Source: Bacteroidales bacterium (lineage in GTDB: Bacteria > Bacteroidota > Bacteroidia > Bacteroidales > UBA932). Taken from it: a stretch of DNA of 64,000 bases. Positions 38,285-47,307 of this stretch are shown piece after piece. The position numbers and the translations under genes were made by a program. The stretch lies in contig JAFUFS010000059.1 of NCBI GenBank assembly GCA_017469745.1, forward strand, positions 1 to 64,000. Reading direction: 5' to 3'. Under the pieces are notes generated by a model. The model saw only the letters and a list, made by a program, of their open reading frames with translations. It searched no databases and had not been told where the DNA came from. Within the stretch, counting starts at the first letter, position 1, and the number at the start of each line of letters is the position of its first letter.

Positions 38285-41212
38285 TCAGATCCCTATTATC
38301 GCTTTTGAACTGTTCCTGTCTATGAATCCAGTAAGGCCTTCAACGCGGAACACCTTGACGAATTCTCCGGACCAGACGCATTCCTTGGCCCTGATAGCCT
38401 CGAAATCGATTTCTCCGGAGCCGGCGTATTGGTCGACAGAGAGATAACCCACACCCAGGGAAGTTATGTTCTGGAAGAAATGTGTTCCCTGGCTGGGCTC
38501 AATCCGGAATCCTTCCATCCCGTATTCCACGACCATCCTGGCAGCAGAAATGTCGGTCCATGAAACCGGCACACCGAGGGTAGGGATGGATGACCCCCAT
38601 CTTCCAGGGCCGACGAGGATATAGCTCTTCTCCTCAGCCGTCATCCTGGAATTGATCCCGGCTACTTCGGCAGCCATTTTCTCGGTCTTCATCTTGTCGA
38701 AAGCTTCGGGTAGGATGATCACGAGGTGCTCCGATTCATTGAACCAGCCGTTCCCGAGCGCACTGTCGCTCTTGATAAGAGGCTGCCTGATAGTTTCAGA
38801 AGCATCTGAGATCGAGGAAGTCCTGAATTCGGATCCGGAAGAGACGGGACGGACCTGAAGGAGGTCCAGGACAGCTTCTTTCCCTCCGCTGCCATTGACA
38901 GGATCCAGGGCGAACTCAAGCTCGACCTCTCCCATGAGTTCTTTCCGGCAGATGTCCATAATGTCGGAGAGGGCCTTGGCGAGAGGGAACCGGTCGTACT
39001 GGAATATGCCGTCGAAAGAGATCACTCTCGGTCCTTTAGCCCTTATTCCGGGCTGCATCCTGTCGTCCTGGAACAAGTAGGTGGATGCCACCAGTTCTGG
39101 ATGGTCATAGGTTTCAAGTGCTTCCGCTATCGGGATCATCTTCAGGTTGACTCCATCGTTCCTGGAAATCTTGAACGACGCAGGGTTAGTGTCGAGGACG
39201 AACATTTCGTTCTGCGTGTCCCTCATGGCGAGTTTCGGAGAAGACATCTGCAGGATCTTCTTCGGCTGCCTGGGGTCCACCCTGAGGGTCCTGCCGCCGT
39301 CGACCACAGTCTTGCCAAGGCCGAAAGCGACGTTAAGGACTCCGTCTCCCGGCTTTTCCGAGCCGATCGGGTAGGCGTTCATCGACCTGGCCACTCCGGA
39401 AAGCATGGGGTAGTACAACCCACCATGGTACGAGCCGCAGATCGTCTGGATGATCACTGCCATCTTCTCTTCACCCAGGAGGTTGCCGCTGGCCTGGATG
39501 TAGGCCCTGCTGCCTGCGAAATAGGTTGATGCGTAAACGCTCTTAATAGCCTTTGTAAGCTCCCTCAGCATCCTGTCCTTATTCTCGACGTAGGGACACA
39601 TGTAAGTCGAATAGACGCCGGCAAAAGGCTGGTAGTTGCTGTCTTCGAGCTTCGAACTGGAACGTACGGCCAGCGGGCGGCTGACCGTCTCCACGAAGGC
39701 TTTGAGCTTTCCAAGAAGTTCCTGAGGAAGGATCGACGCCACGAATTCGGAAAGGATCTCATCGTCGGAGAGCTCTGAGTCGATGACAGACTGCAGGCCG
39801 TTGTCAACTATGAACTGGTCGAACCAGTCTGTAGATACGACGATGCTCCTCGGAATGCGAACCTTCATCCCTGGATACTTGTCAGACAGGGAATGCTTCT
39901 GGACCAGGTGGTTCAGGAAAGCCAGGCCCCTGGCCTTGCCTCCGAGAGAACCTTCGCCAAGGCGGGAGAACCAGAAATAGCTCTGGTAGGACTCTTCATT
40001 GAAATCGGCTATGACTCCCTGCCCGATCATCTGGTGGTACCTTCCAATCTGTTCCATCAGGAACTCCCGGAATTCAGCGGCATCGTCGTGATGGGCTTCC
40101 TTGAAGGTCTGGGCCAGGTCGAAGAGGCCTCGGGCGTACAGCCACTTCGAAAACATATTCCTGGAAGTGTTGCTGACGAGTATCCTGTCGGGGATGTCCC
40201 CGATAATCTTTTCCAGTTCGGTGAGGCTGGAGGCACGGCCGTATTCCGTCCCGGAATGATCCATGAAGACGAAATCTCCGAACCCGAATTCTTCCTTCAT
40301 GTAGTCTCCGAGCTGCATGAAAAGCGTCCTGGAGAACTTCTTGAGGAAGCCGACCTTCAGTTCTTCAGCCACTTTAGCGATGCTTCCCTGGGAAGATTGG
40401 AGGAGCACCGGCATCAAGGGATCATATTCCTTTATCCTGCGCACCAGATCCAGTCCGGCATCAAGCTTTTCGTTCTTGCTGTTGTCGCCTTTATGGATGA
40501 CCATCCCCACGTCGGAGATGACACCCATCAGGTTTTCCTTGTATTTGTCGAAGTAGGCTAGAGCATCGTCATAGCATGTAGCAAGGAGGATCTTCGGCCT
40601 TGAACGCTTTCGGTACCTCCTCTGGCCTTCATTCTGGAATTCAGTCAGGAATTCCCGGCTCTGGGTTATGAGGAGCTTGTAAAGTTCAGGGAGGTAGGTT
40701 GAATAGTAGCGGACTGAATCCTCTACGAGAAGGATCACCCTCACTCCGACTCCGAGTACGTCGTTGTCGGCATTGGCCGAATCTTCGATCAGCTTGACGA
40801 TGGCAAGGATCAGGTCGGCGTTGCCGTGCCAGCTGAACAGGAAGTCGATCCCGGACTGGTCGTATTCGAAAAGCCTCTGCCTGACCGCCTTGGAATAGTG
40901 GATGAGCATGATGAACGGAATGTCGCTTCCGTTCCTTTTGAGCTCGGATGCGAATTCGAAGACCTCCTTGTCCTGGTCATTGTACATGCACATGATCATG
41001 TCGATCTCCGAGTCCGATTCCATGACCGTCCTAGCCTCTGCGGAAGAATTGGCCCAGATGAACATCGGGGGATTGCTCAGGTTCAGTTCGCGGTACTCAC
41101 CTGTCACCTGGCTTTCTATCCGGCCATCCTCTTTCAGAGTGAAGGCGTCGTAGTTGCTGCAGATCATCAGGATCCTCCTGATCCTGGACCGCATCAAGGA
41201 TTCTTCGTTCAT
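38285..41212 (-). CDS. Receiver-domain / PEP-pyruvate-binding (PPDK_N) fusion protein
   Basis: A 975-aa soluble protein of uncertain function. Residues about 12-150 resemble a degenerate response-regulator domain. Residues about 157-300 form a second receiver with the expected residues: acidic pair E164/D165 (LVEDS), phosphoacceptor D234 (VISDVGM), S273/S274 (LLQSS) and K291/K292 (FLKKFS). A linker leads to a PPDK_N-type ATP-grasp domain from about 410 (SLGGKARGL 422-430, RSSSKLEDSNYQPFAG 517-532). The phosphohistidine swivel domain and the PEP/pyruvate barrel of real PEP synthase or PPDK are absent. The C-terminus has a distinctive GPGRWGS and PSQGTHFFQNITS block. Related Bacteroidota proteins are annotated only as PEP/pyruvate-binding. 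It overlaps the SpoU gene by 4 bp and precedes the amylase. Confidence 0.75.
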   Translation of the reverse strand: MNEESLMRSRIRRILMICSNYDAFTLKEDGRIESQVTGEYRELNLSNPPMFIWANSSAEARTVMESDSEIDMIMCMYNDQDKEVFEFASELKRNGSDIPFIMLIHYSKAVRQRLFEYDQSGIDFLFSWHGNADLILAIVKLIEDSANADNDVLGVGVRVILLVEDSVRYYSTYLPELYKLLITQSREFLTEFQNEGQRRYRKRSRPKILLATCYDDALAYFDKYKENLMGVISDVGMVIHKGDNSKNEKLDAGLDLVRRIKEYDPLMPVLLQSSQGSIAKVAEELKVGFLKKFSRTLFMQLGDYMKEEFGFGDFVFMDHSGTEYGRASSLTELEKIIGDIPDRILVSNTSRNMFSKWLYARGLFDLAQTFKEAHHDDAAEFREFLMEQIGRYHQMIGQGVIADFNEESYQSYFWFSRLGEGSLGGKARGLAFLNHLVQKHSLSDKYPGMKVRIPRSIVVSTDWFDQFIVDNGLQSVIDSELSDDEILSEFVASILPQELLGKLKAFVETVSRPLAVRSSSKLEDSNYQPFAGVYSTYMCPYVENKDRMLRELTKAIKSVYASTYFAGSRAYIQASGNLLGEEKMAVIIQTICGSYHGGLYYPMLSGVARSMNAYPIGSEKPGDGVLNVAFGLGKTVVDGGRTLRVDPRQPKKILQMSSPKLAMRDTQNEMFVLDTNPASFKISRNDGVNLKMIPIAEALETYDHPELVASTYLFQDDRMQPGIRAKGPRVISFDGIFQYDRFPLAKALSDIMDICRKELMGEVELEFALDPVNGSGGKEAVLDLLQVRPVSSGSEFRTSSISDASETIRQPLIKSDSALGNGWFNESEHLVIILPEAFDKMKTEKMAAEVAGINSRMTAEEKSYILVGPGRWGSSIPTLGVPVSWTDISAARMVVEYGMEGFRIEPSQGTHFFQNITSLGVGYLSVDQYAGSGEIDFEAIRAKECVWSGEFVKVFRVEGLTGFIDRNSSKAIIGI

Positions 41213-41976
41213 TTCCTGTCATTTGTTAAGGCTCTCCGACGGAACTCGGCTACCGTGACGGCTGTGGCCACGGCGGCGTTGAGCGATTCGGAGCCCGGCT
41301 GGTTAGCCGGGAAGGGGGGAATATACAACCTGTCAGTCACGGCGGCGGCGACCTGCGGAGAGATTCCGTTGGCCTCGTTGCCGATGACTATCAAAGACTT
41401 GGTGGATGCTCCGGTGTTCAGGTCCTTGGAATAGATGTTTTCTCCGTCGAGGAAAGCACCGTAGGCGGATCCTCCTGAAAGGGAGAAGAACCGGCAGAGC
41501 CTGGTTATGTCGCAGTAGTGGAACCGGACTCTGAATATGGCTCCCATCGTGGCCTGCACCACCTTTGGATTGAAGACGTCCACAGTGTCCGTGGAAGCGA
41601 ACACTCCGTCCACCCCGAACCAGTCGGCTATCCTGAGGATGGTGCCGAGGTTGCCGGGATCCCTGATGCCGTCGAGGGCAAGGAACAGTCCGTTATCCGG
41701 CAGGGCGAAATAGGAAAGGTCTTCTATTTCAAGACTTTCTGGCTTCCTGAGCACTGCCAGGGCGGGGGAAGGGGAGCTCAAGAGAGTCATCCTTTCCATC
41801 GCGGTCGCTCCTATGTCCTGCATGCGGTAGTGCCTTACGACTTCGAACGATGATCGGAGTGCCTCATCTACCATCTTTTCGCCTTCTACGACGAACATCC
41901 CGTTTTCATCCCTGGACTTTTTCCTCTCGAGGGACTTGACGAAGCGTATTTCGTTGTTGGAAACCGGTAAGCTCAT
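41209..41976 (-). CDS. SpoU/TrmH-family RNA 2'-O-methyltransferase
   Basis: A SPOUT-fold methyltransferase, 255 aa from the ATG at 41976 (MSLPVSNNEIRFVKSLERKK); the TTG at 41991 is a less likely start. An N-terminal substrate-binding domain (about 1-85, FVVEGEKMVDEAL) precedes the catalytic domain with motif 1 (DGIRDPGNLGTILRIADWFG), motif 2 (VIGNEANGIS) and motif 3 (IPPFPANQPGSESLNAAVATAV). By family it methylates a ribose in tRNA or 23S rRNA; the target nucleotide cannot be told. Motif 3 has a two-residue variation from the usual IPM-GxxESLNV form. It overlaps the downstream fusion-protein gene by 4 bp and is divergent from tamL. Confidence 0.9.
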   Translation of the reverse strand: MSLPVSNNEIRFVKSLERKKSRDENGMFVVEGEKMVDEALRSSFEVVRHYRMQDIGATAMERMTLLSSPSPALAVLRKPESLEIEDLSYFALPDNGLFLALDGIRDPGNLGTILRIADWFGVDGVFASTDTVDVFNPKVVQATMGAIFRVRFHYCDITRLCRFFSLSGGSAYGAFLDGENIYSKDLNTGASTKSLIVIGNEANGISPQVAAAVTDRLYIPPFPANQPGSESLNAAVATAVTVAEFRRRALTNDRK

Positions 41977-42034
41977 AAATCTGTCATCCAATGGTGAACA
42001 AATATATTAATATTCTTCCTATTTTTGTAGAATC

Positions 42035-44242
42035 ATGGTGTCAAAAACGTCCTCCGCCATATTCCTTGTCCTGGTCATCGCTCTCGCGCTGGTCTGCTCA
42101 TGCAGCACCACGCGTGTCCTTGAGGAAGGCCAGTACCGTCTGGCGAAGAACAAGGTCGAAATCACCAATGACCGCAAGTTCAATCCCAAGGAGGTTGAGA
42201 AATACATCCAGCAGAAATCCAACACCTACCTTTTCTTCGGATGGAATCCCTTTCTGAACATCTACAACTGGTCAGGACGTGACACCAGCAAGTTCTCCAA
42301 CAAATTCCTCAGGAAAATCGGGGTTGCTCCAGTGGTCTACCAGCCTTCCCAGGTGGACGCTTCCATCGAGAACATAGAAAGGCACCTGGAGTATTTGGGC
42401 TACTACCATTCCGACGTGAAGAGCGAGGTGAAAGTCGACGGAAGGGACGTGGATGTCAAGTACACCGTCACGCTCGGCAACCGCTACAAGATAGACAAGA
42501 TCACTTTCTCTGTCCCGGAGGGGAAGTTCGCGGAAGATTTCTACGCCGACACTACCAATCTTTCCATCAAGAGGGGAGACTATCTCTCAGAGGCAGACCT
42601 TGAACTCGAGACGGAGCGTTCCGCAGAGTGGATGAGAAGGAACGGCTGGTTCGGCTTCACCAAGAACTACTACACCTTCGAGGCAGACACCCTGGAGCGC
42701 CGCGACACTGCCGACCTTCAGATGATTATCAGGGAATATACCAGGAACCAGTCGCCGGACAATGCGCGCCCGTTCAGGAAGTACACCTTCGGCAATGTAG
42801 GAATATCCTGGGACAAGGATCTGGTCTTCAACCGCAGGGTACTGCGTAACATGAACACGATTGTCCCCGGGAACCTGTACGATGAGAAGGAAGTCAACAC
42901 GACCTATTCAAGGCTCTCTGCCCTGAAGCTTTTCAGCGGGGTGAGCATTGCAATGAATCCCAGGGACTCCTCTGATGTAGTGGACTGCGACATCACCTTG
43001 ACGCGTTCAAGGGTGCAGGGATTCAAAGTCAACCTTGAAGGCTCTACCAATTCCAACGGCCTGGTAGGTGTCTCTCCTCAGCTCAGCTATTTCCACAAGA
43101 ACATATTCCATGGTGGGCAGTGGCTGAACCTCAGTTTCCTGGGAAATTTCCAGTTCAAGTCGAGCGACCGGAACGTCCGTTCAGACGAGACCGGTGTTTC
43201 CGGAAGCATCAGCTTCCCTAAGTTCCTTGGACTACCGAACACGCTGTTCACCGGCCCAAACATCCCGCGTACCGAGATCAACGCATCCTACACCTACCAG
43301 AACCGCCCGGAGTACACGAGGAACATGATTTCGACCTCGTTCGGTTATTCAGGATCACTCTCACGGGGGCGTTTCTACTACCAGTTCTATCCTGTCCAGG
43401 CCAAGATCGTGCGTCTGGACCATCTGGATCCGGGTTTCTTCAACACCCTTTCCGGCAATCCCTTCATGAGGGATGCTTATCAGAACCACTTTGACCTGGG
43501 ATCCAGTGTCATGGCATACTACACGACCTGTGCAGACCTCAATCCCAAGGTGTCCTACCAATACGTCCGTTTCCAGCTCGATGCTTCCGGCAATATAGTC
43601 AGCTTGTTCAACAGGTACATGCAATCAGACAAGTACGGTTCCAGGCTGATCTGGGGGACTCCATATTCGCAGTACCTGCGTACAGAGGTTTCCTATGGCA
43701 AGACAGTGGTTTTTGGCAAGAGCGGTAACAGAGCCCTGGCCCTGAGGGTCCTTGCTGGCGTCGGACATGCTTACGGCAATTCGGTCACCATGCCGTTTGA
43801 AAAGCAGTTCTACAGCGGAGGAGCGAACAGCATGCGAGGATGGCAGGCACGCACCCTCGGTCCCGGACGTGCTGCTGCCGACACGTCTTTCGTGATTCCC
43901 AGCCAGACCGGTGACCTCAAGATGGAGGTCAATCTGGAGTATCGTTTCCCTTTGTTCTGGAAACTGTATGGTGCCTTGTTCCTGGATATGGGAAATGTCT
44001 GGAACATAAAGACTTCTGAAGAAGATGAGGCCGGACGCTTCAATTTCACCGACTTCCGGGACACTATGGCATCCAACACCGGATTTGGATTGAGGATGGA
44101 TCTCAACTTCTTGATACTGAGACTTGACGTGGGACTGAAGACCTATGATCCATCAAAGGGAGAGGACGGATACTACGGTTTCGCAGACTGGACCAAGCGG
44201 GACGCCTATGCTATCCACTTCGGAGTCGGTTATCCTTTCTGA
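42035..44242 (+). CDS. tamL: TamL: lipidated TamA/BamA-family outer-membrane protein
   Basis: An Omp85 protein of 735 aa. The N-terminal signal ends near C21/C23 (LALVCSCSTTRVL), indicating a lipoprotein, which separates Bacteroidota TamL from TamA of proteobacteria. POTRA domains (about 25-330; for example FLRKIGVAPVVYQPSQVDASIENIERHLEYLGYY) precede the surface-antigen barrel. The barrel contains the conserved GGANSMRGWQARTLGPG (RGW loop) and ends in AIHFGVGYPF with the C-terminal Phe of outer-membrane barrels. By family it works with TamB in envelope lipid or protein transport. It is divergent from the SpoU gene; the convergent EEP gene starts its 3' end 1 bp away. Confidence 0.92.
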   Translation: MVSKTSSAIFLVLVIALALVCSCSTTRVLEEGQYRLAKNKVEITNDRKFNPKEVEKYIQQKSNTYLFFGWNPFLNIYNWSGRDTSKFSNKFLRKIGVAPVVYQPSQVDASIENIERHLEYLGYYHSDVKSEVKVDGRDVDVKYTVTLGNRYKIDKITFSVPEGKFAEDFYADTTNLSIKRGDYLSEADLELETERSAEWMRRNGWFGFTKNYYTFEADTLERRDTADLQMIIREYTRNQSPDNARPFRKYTFGNVGISWDKDLVFNRRVLRNMNTIVPGNLYDEKEVNTTYSRLSALKLFSGVSIAMNPRDSSDVVDCDITLTRSRVQGFKVNLEGSTNSNGLVGVSPQLSYFHKNIFHGGQWLNLSFLGNFQFKSSDRNVRSDETGVSGSISFPKFLGLPNTLFTGPNIPRTEINASYTYQNRPEYTRNMISTSFGYSGSLSRGRFYYQFYPVQAKIVRLDHLDPGFFNTLSGNPFMRDAYQNHFDLGSSVMAYYTTCADLNPKVSYQYVRFQLDASGNIVSLFNRYMQSDKYGSRLIWGTPYSQYLRTEVSYGKTVVFGKSGNRALALRVLAGVGHAYGNSVTMPFEKQFYSGGANSMRGWQARTLGPGRAAADTSFVIPSQTGDLKMEVNLEYRFPLFWKLYGALFLDMGNVWNIKTSEEDEAGRFNFTDFRDTMASNTGFGLRMDLNFLILRLDVGLKTYDPSKGEDGYYGFADWTKRDAYAIHFGVGYPF

Positions 44243-44243
44243 T

Positions 44244-44963
44244 CTATTTAATCTTGATTTTCAGCACGATAGGGTAGTGGTCGCTGATCTTTGCGACACC
44301 GTAACCATCAGTTATCATCCTGTAGGAAAGGGGAGTGAGACCGTTGACGAAGAAGTGGTCTATTGCTCCGTGGCTCTCCGGCTTCGTGAAATTGGCGAAA
44401 GTGTCCTCTTCTTCTATTCCAAGAATGCTTCTGGCAGATTCCATTTTCAAGCCGGCCCCAGTGAGGTTTTTCAAGAAAGTGTTCCAGTCTCCGCAGGCTA
44501 CATCTTTTCCCGTCAGTTGGGCGTTGACTTGTTCAACTGTCCTGGCAACTATCTTGGCCTCCCATCTGGAATGGACGTTGATGATCCTTATTCCCGAGAC
44601 TGTACAGGCTTCCCAGAAGATTGAGAACCTGTGCCCGGATGATTTCAAAGACTTACGGATGTAGATCGGGTGGCTGACAGAGAGCCCCGAACTCTTGTAG
44701 CCTTCAGGGACATAGCGTCCGACGGGAGGGAGTACTTCCTGAAGGCAGATAATGTCCGGATCAACGTCCCGTATCATCCTTTCCATAGCCTCCATACGCC
44801 TTTTCCAGTAAGTATCCTGACGGCTTTCGTCGGTATCCCTGGTCCATTCGCGGACATTGAATGACAGAATCGTCAGTGAATCTGCTGTTTGCGCAGAAGC
44901 TGAAACGGAATGGAAGGGGAGTGTGGCCATTGCCAGGAGAAGGAACTGCCGGATCCGTCGCAT
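44244..44963 (-). CDS. Exported endonuclease/exonuclease/phosphatase-fold protein
   Basis: A 239-aa protein with an N-terminal signal peptide (about 1-24, FLLLAMATLPFHSVSASAQ). The DNase I-like fold motifs are SFNVREW (metal Asn), DIICLQEVLPP (catalytic Glu), IINVHSRWEAKI, CGDWNTFLKNL (Asp and Asn) and ISDHYPIVLKI (terminal His of the SDH motif). It could be a periplasmic nuclease or a phosphodiesterase for lipids or sugars; the substrate cannot be deduced. It is convergent with tamL and 14 bp downstream of the rlmD-type gene, so it may be co-transcribed with that gene. Confidence 0.88.
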   Translation of the reverse strand: MRRIRQFLLLAMATLPFHSVSASAQTADSLTILSFNVREWTRDTDESRQDTYWKRRMEAMERMIRDVDPDIICLQEVLPPVGRYVPEGYKSSGLSVSHPIYIRKSLKSSGHRFSIFWEACTVSGIRIINVHSRWEAKIVARTVEQVNAQLTGKDVACGDWNTFLKNLTGAGLKMESARSILGIEEEDTFANFTKPESHGAIDHFFVNGLTPLSYRMITDGYGVAKISDHYPIVLKIKIK

Positions 44964-44977
44964 GCCTCTTGGAGTGA

Positions 44978-46384
44978 TTATTTGAGGACCAAGGCGCAGA
45001 CGTTCTCCACGTGCTGAGTGTGAGGAAACATGTCGACCGGCTGCACGGCGGTTATCACGTACTTTTCGCAGAGGATAGCCAGGTCCCTGGCCTGGGACGC
45101 GGGATTGCAGCTGACATAGACGATCTTCTCCGGGGATGCGGCAAGGATCACCTTGGCAACATCGGGATGGATTCCTGCCCTTGGCGGGTCGAGGATGATT
45201 ACGTCCGGGCGGCCATGCTCTGCAATGAAATCCTCACTGAGGACATCTTTCATGTCTCCTGCGAAGAATTCACAGTTTGTGATTCCGTTTGCAGCGGCGT
45301 TCGCCTTGGCATCCTCGATGGCCTCAGGAACATATTCGATTCCGATGACTTTCGCTGCCATCCTGGACACGAACTGGGCGATTGTTCCGGTGCCGGTGTA
45401 AAGGTCGTAGACGATTTCTTTTCCGGTCAGTCCGGCAAAGTCACGGGCGACTGAATAGAGCTTGAACGCCTGGCCGGAATTGGTCTGGTAGAAGGACTTA
45501 GCACCGATCCTGAAGGTAAGCCCTTCCATGGTTTCACGGATCACAGGTTCGCCCTTGTAAAGGATGCATTCCTGATCTCCGATTGAATCATTTAACTTAC
45601 TGTTAATTACGTAGTAAAGTGAGGTTATCTGGGGGAATGCTTCCGCAAGGGCATCGAGCATTGCCTCCCTGGTTTCGCGCTGTTCATAGAAGAAGCACAG
45701 GATCACCATCAGGTCGCCCGTCTCGGTTGTCCTGATGAACATGTTGCGGATGAATCCGACATTGTTCCTGATGTCGAAAAAGTCGAGTCCGTGCTTGATC
45801 GCATATTCCTTGCAGAAGAGCCTGATGTCGTTGGAAGGGTCTTTCTGGAGGTAGCAATGCTTGATGTCAAGTACCTTGTCGAAGAACTTCCCGACATGGA
45901 ATCCAAGTCCAAGCCGCTCCTCGGGAGGAAAATCCTCCGGATTCTCGCCCCATTTGAACCATTTCTTGCATGAATATGTGAATTCCAGCTTGTTACGGTA
46001 ATATATCGTCTTGTCAGAAGGAATTGTAGGCCTGATCTCCGGCACAGTGAGGTGGCCGAGCCTTACAAGCTGATCTTCAACCTGTTTGCGCTTAGCTTCA
46101 AGCTGCATGGAATAGGGAAGTGGCTGCCATTTGCAGCCTCCGCAAGTACCGAAATGCTCGCAGAACGGCTCTACACGGTCCTTTGACGGCTTTATGATTC
46201 GAGAAATGAAGCCTTCGTAGTAGTTGTGGTATTTCCTTGTGATTTTGATGTCAACCACGTCGCCGGGCACAGCGAAAGGTACGAAAACAACGGCACCATC
46301 CCAATGTGTAAGTGCCTTTCCTTCAGCTGCACATGCTTCGATGGTCATGTTTTCAAGCAGCAGATCAACTTTTTTTCTGGACAT
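44978..46384 (-). CDS. rlmD: 23S rRNA (uracil-C5)-methyltransferase, RlmD/RumA family
   Basis: SAM-dependent methylation of a uracil, typically U1939 of 23S rRNA. The start at ATG 46384 (MSRKKVDLLLENM) gives 468 aa; an open frame extends 11 codons upstream. It has an N-terminal TRAM domain, Fe-S cysteines (CEHFGTCGGC, about 84-93, with a further Cys in HCYLQKD), the Rossmann-fold methyltransferase domain (VYDLYTGTGTIAQF, VIGIEYVPEA) and the catalytic parts DPPRAGI and VYVSCNPASQARDL, whose Cys is the nucleophile. The Bacteroidota members may target U747 or U1939; specificity is not settled here. Confidence 0.9.
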   Translation of the reverse strand: MSRKKVDLLLENMTIEACAAEGKALTHWDGAVVFVPFAVPGDVVDIKITRKYHNYYEGFISRIIKPSKDRVEPFCEHFGTCGGCKWQPLPYSMQLEAKRKQVEDQLVRLGHLTVPEIRPTIPSDKTIYYRNKLEFTYSCKKWFKWGENPEDFPPEERLGLGFHVGKFFDKVLDIKHCYLQKDPSNDIRLFCKEYAIKHGLDFFDIRNNVGFIRNMFIRTTETGDLMVILCFFYEQRETREAMLDALAEAFPQITSLYYVINSKLNDSIGDQECILYKGEPVIRETMEGLTFRIGAKSFYQTNSGQAFKLYSVARDFAGLTGKEIVYDLYTGTGTIAQFVSRMAAKVIGIEYVPEAIEDAKANAAANGITNCEFFAGDMKDVLSEDFIAEHGRPDVIILDPPRAGIHPDVAKVILAASPEKIVYVSCNPASQARDLAILCEKYVITAVQPVDMFPHTQHVENVCALVLK

Positions 46385-46429
46385 TTTGATTATTAAGTTT
46401 CGTCCGGTTAGAATCATGTGGATAAAGGT

Positions 46430-46457
46430 AGGGCAGTACCTGAATAAGGCCTGCCCT
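46430..46457 (-). terminator. Possible terminator after the DUF1080 gene
   Basis: A perfect 7-bp stem (AGGGCAG 46430-46436, CTGCCCT 46451-46457) with a 14-nt loop, 50 bp after the stop of the DUF1080 gene. The following minus-strand sequence (ACCTTTATCC) is only weakly T-rich. Confidence 0.45.
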
Positions 46458-46506
46458 GTCCTTTATACACTTAAGTTAACATAATATAAATTGTGTAACA
46501 AAAGGC

Positions 46507-47295
46507 TTAGAGTTTACGGATCCAGATGTTACGGTAGCTGATGGCCGGGCTGGGATCGCCATGGCTCTGGAGAAGGATCGGGCCGTCTCCGTGCTGTTTG
46601 ACCTTAGGGAATCCGATGTACTCGGTGGTACCGATAATCTCAGTGTTGGTCTGGACGACAACTCCGTTGTGGATAACAGTCACCCTGGGCTTGTAGAGAT
46701 ACTGTCCGTCCTCGGTGAAAACAGGAGCCGTGTAGATGATGTCGTAGACGTTCCACTCACCGGGAGCACGCATTGAGTTCACGAGCGGCGGCGTCTGCTT
46801 GTAGATCGAACCTGCCTGGCCGTTGACGTAAGTCTCGTTGTTGTAGCTGTCGAGAACCTGGACCTCGTACATGTTCTGGAGATAGACGCCGCTGTTACCA
46901 CGGCTCTGGCTCTTGAACTGATCGTCCATCTGAGGGATGCACCATTCGATGTGGAGCTGGAAATTGTGGAAGGATTCCTTTGTCTGGATGTCTCCGGCCT
47001 TCTTGTTGACGGTCATGATTCCGTCGTGGACGGTCCATCCTGCTGCAGAATGATCCTTGGCGCTTTCCCATGCGGAAAGATCCTTACCATCGAATAGGAC
47101 GATTGCGTCAGAAGGTGCAGAAGCTGTCGCCTGGTTGCCGGGAGTGACGATCTTAGGCTGAGGAGTCCAGTACTCGGACATGCCGGGGCGCATGCGCTCA
47201 GGCTGAGGATACTCCTTGGCCTCCTGGGCGAAGGACGCTGTAGCCATGGTGGCCAAAAGGGCCATTACAGTGATTTTGGAAATGTTAAGTGTCAT
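46507..47295 (-). CDS. DUF1080 protein (3-keto-disaccharide hydrolase-like), exported
   Basis: A 262-aa protein: signal peptide (about 1-23, TVMALLATMATASFAQ) and a DUF1080 domain with a concanavalin-like sandwich fold. Typical motifs are IVLFDGKDLSAWE, WTVHDGIMTV, NFQLHIEW, SGVYLQNMYEVQVLDSYNN, GEWNVYDIIYTAP, VTVIHNGVVVQ, GPILLQSHG and YRNIWIRKL. The family is widespread in Bacteroidota; some members hydrolyse 3-keto-disaccharides and are periplasmic or surface-attached. No polysaccharide-utilisation genes (susC/D) are next to it. It follows the flavodiiron gene by 12 bp. Confidence 0.9.
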   Translation of the reverse strand: MTLNISKITVMALLATMATASFAQEAKEYPQPERMRPGMSEYWTPQPKIVTPGNQATASAPSDAIVLFDGKDLSAWESAKDHSAAGWTVHDGIMTVNKKAGDIQTKESFHNFQLHIEWCIPQMDDQFKSQSRGNSGVYLQNMYEVQVLDSYNNETYVNGQAGSIYKQTPPLVNSMRAPGEWNVYDIIYTAPVFTEDGQYLYKPRVTVIHNGVVVQTNTEIIGTTEYIGFPKVKQHGDGPILLQSHGDPSPAISYRNIWIRKL

Positions 47296-47307
47296 AATAT
47301 TAGGGAT

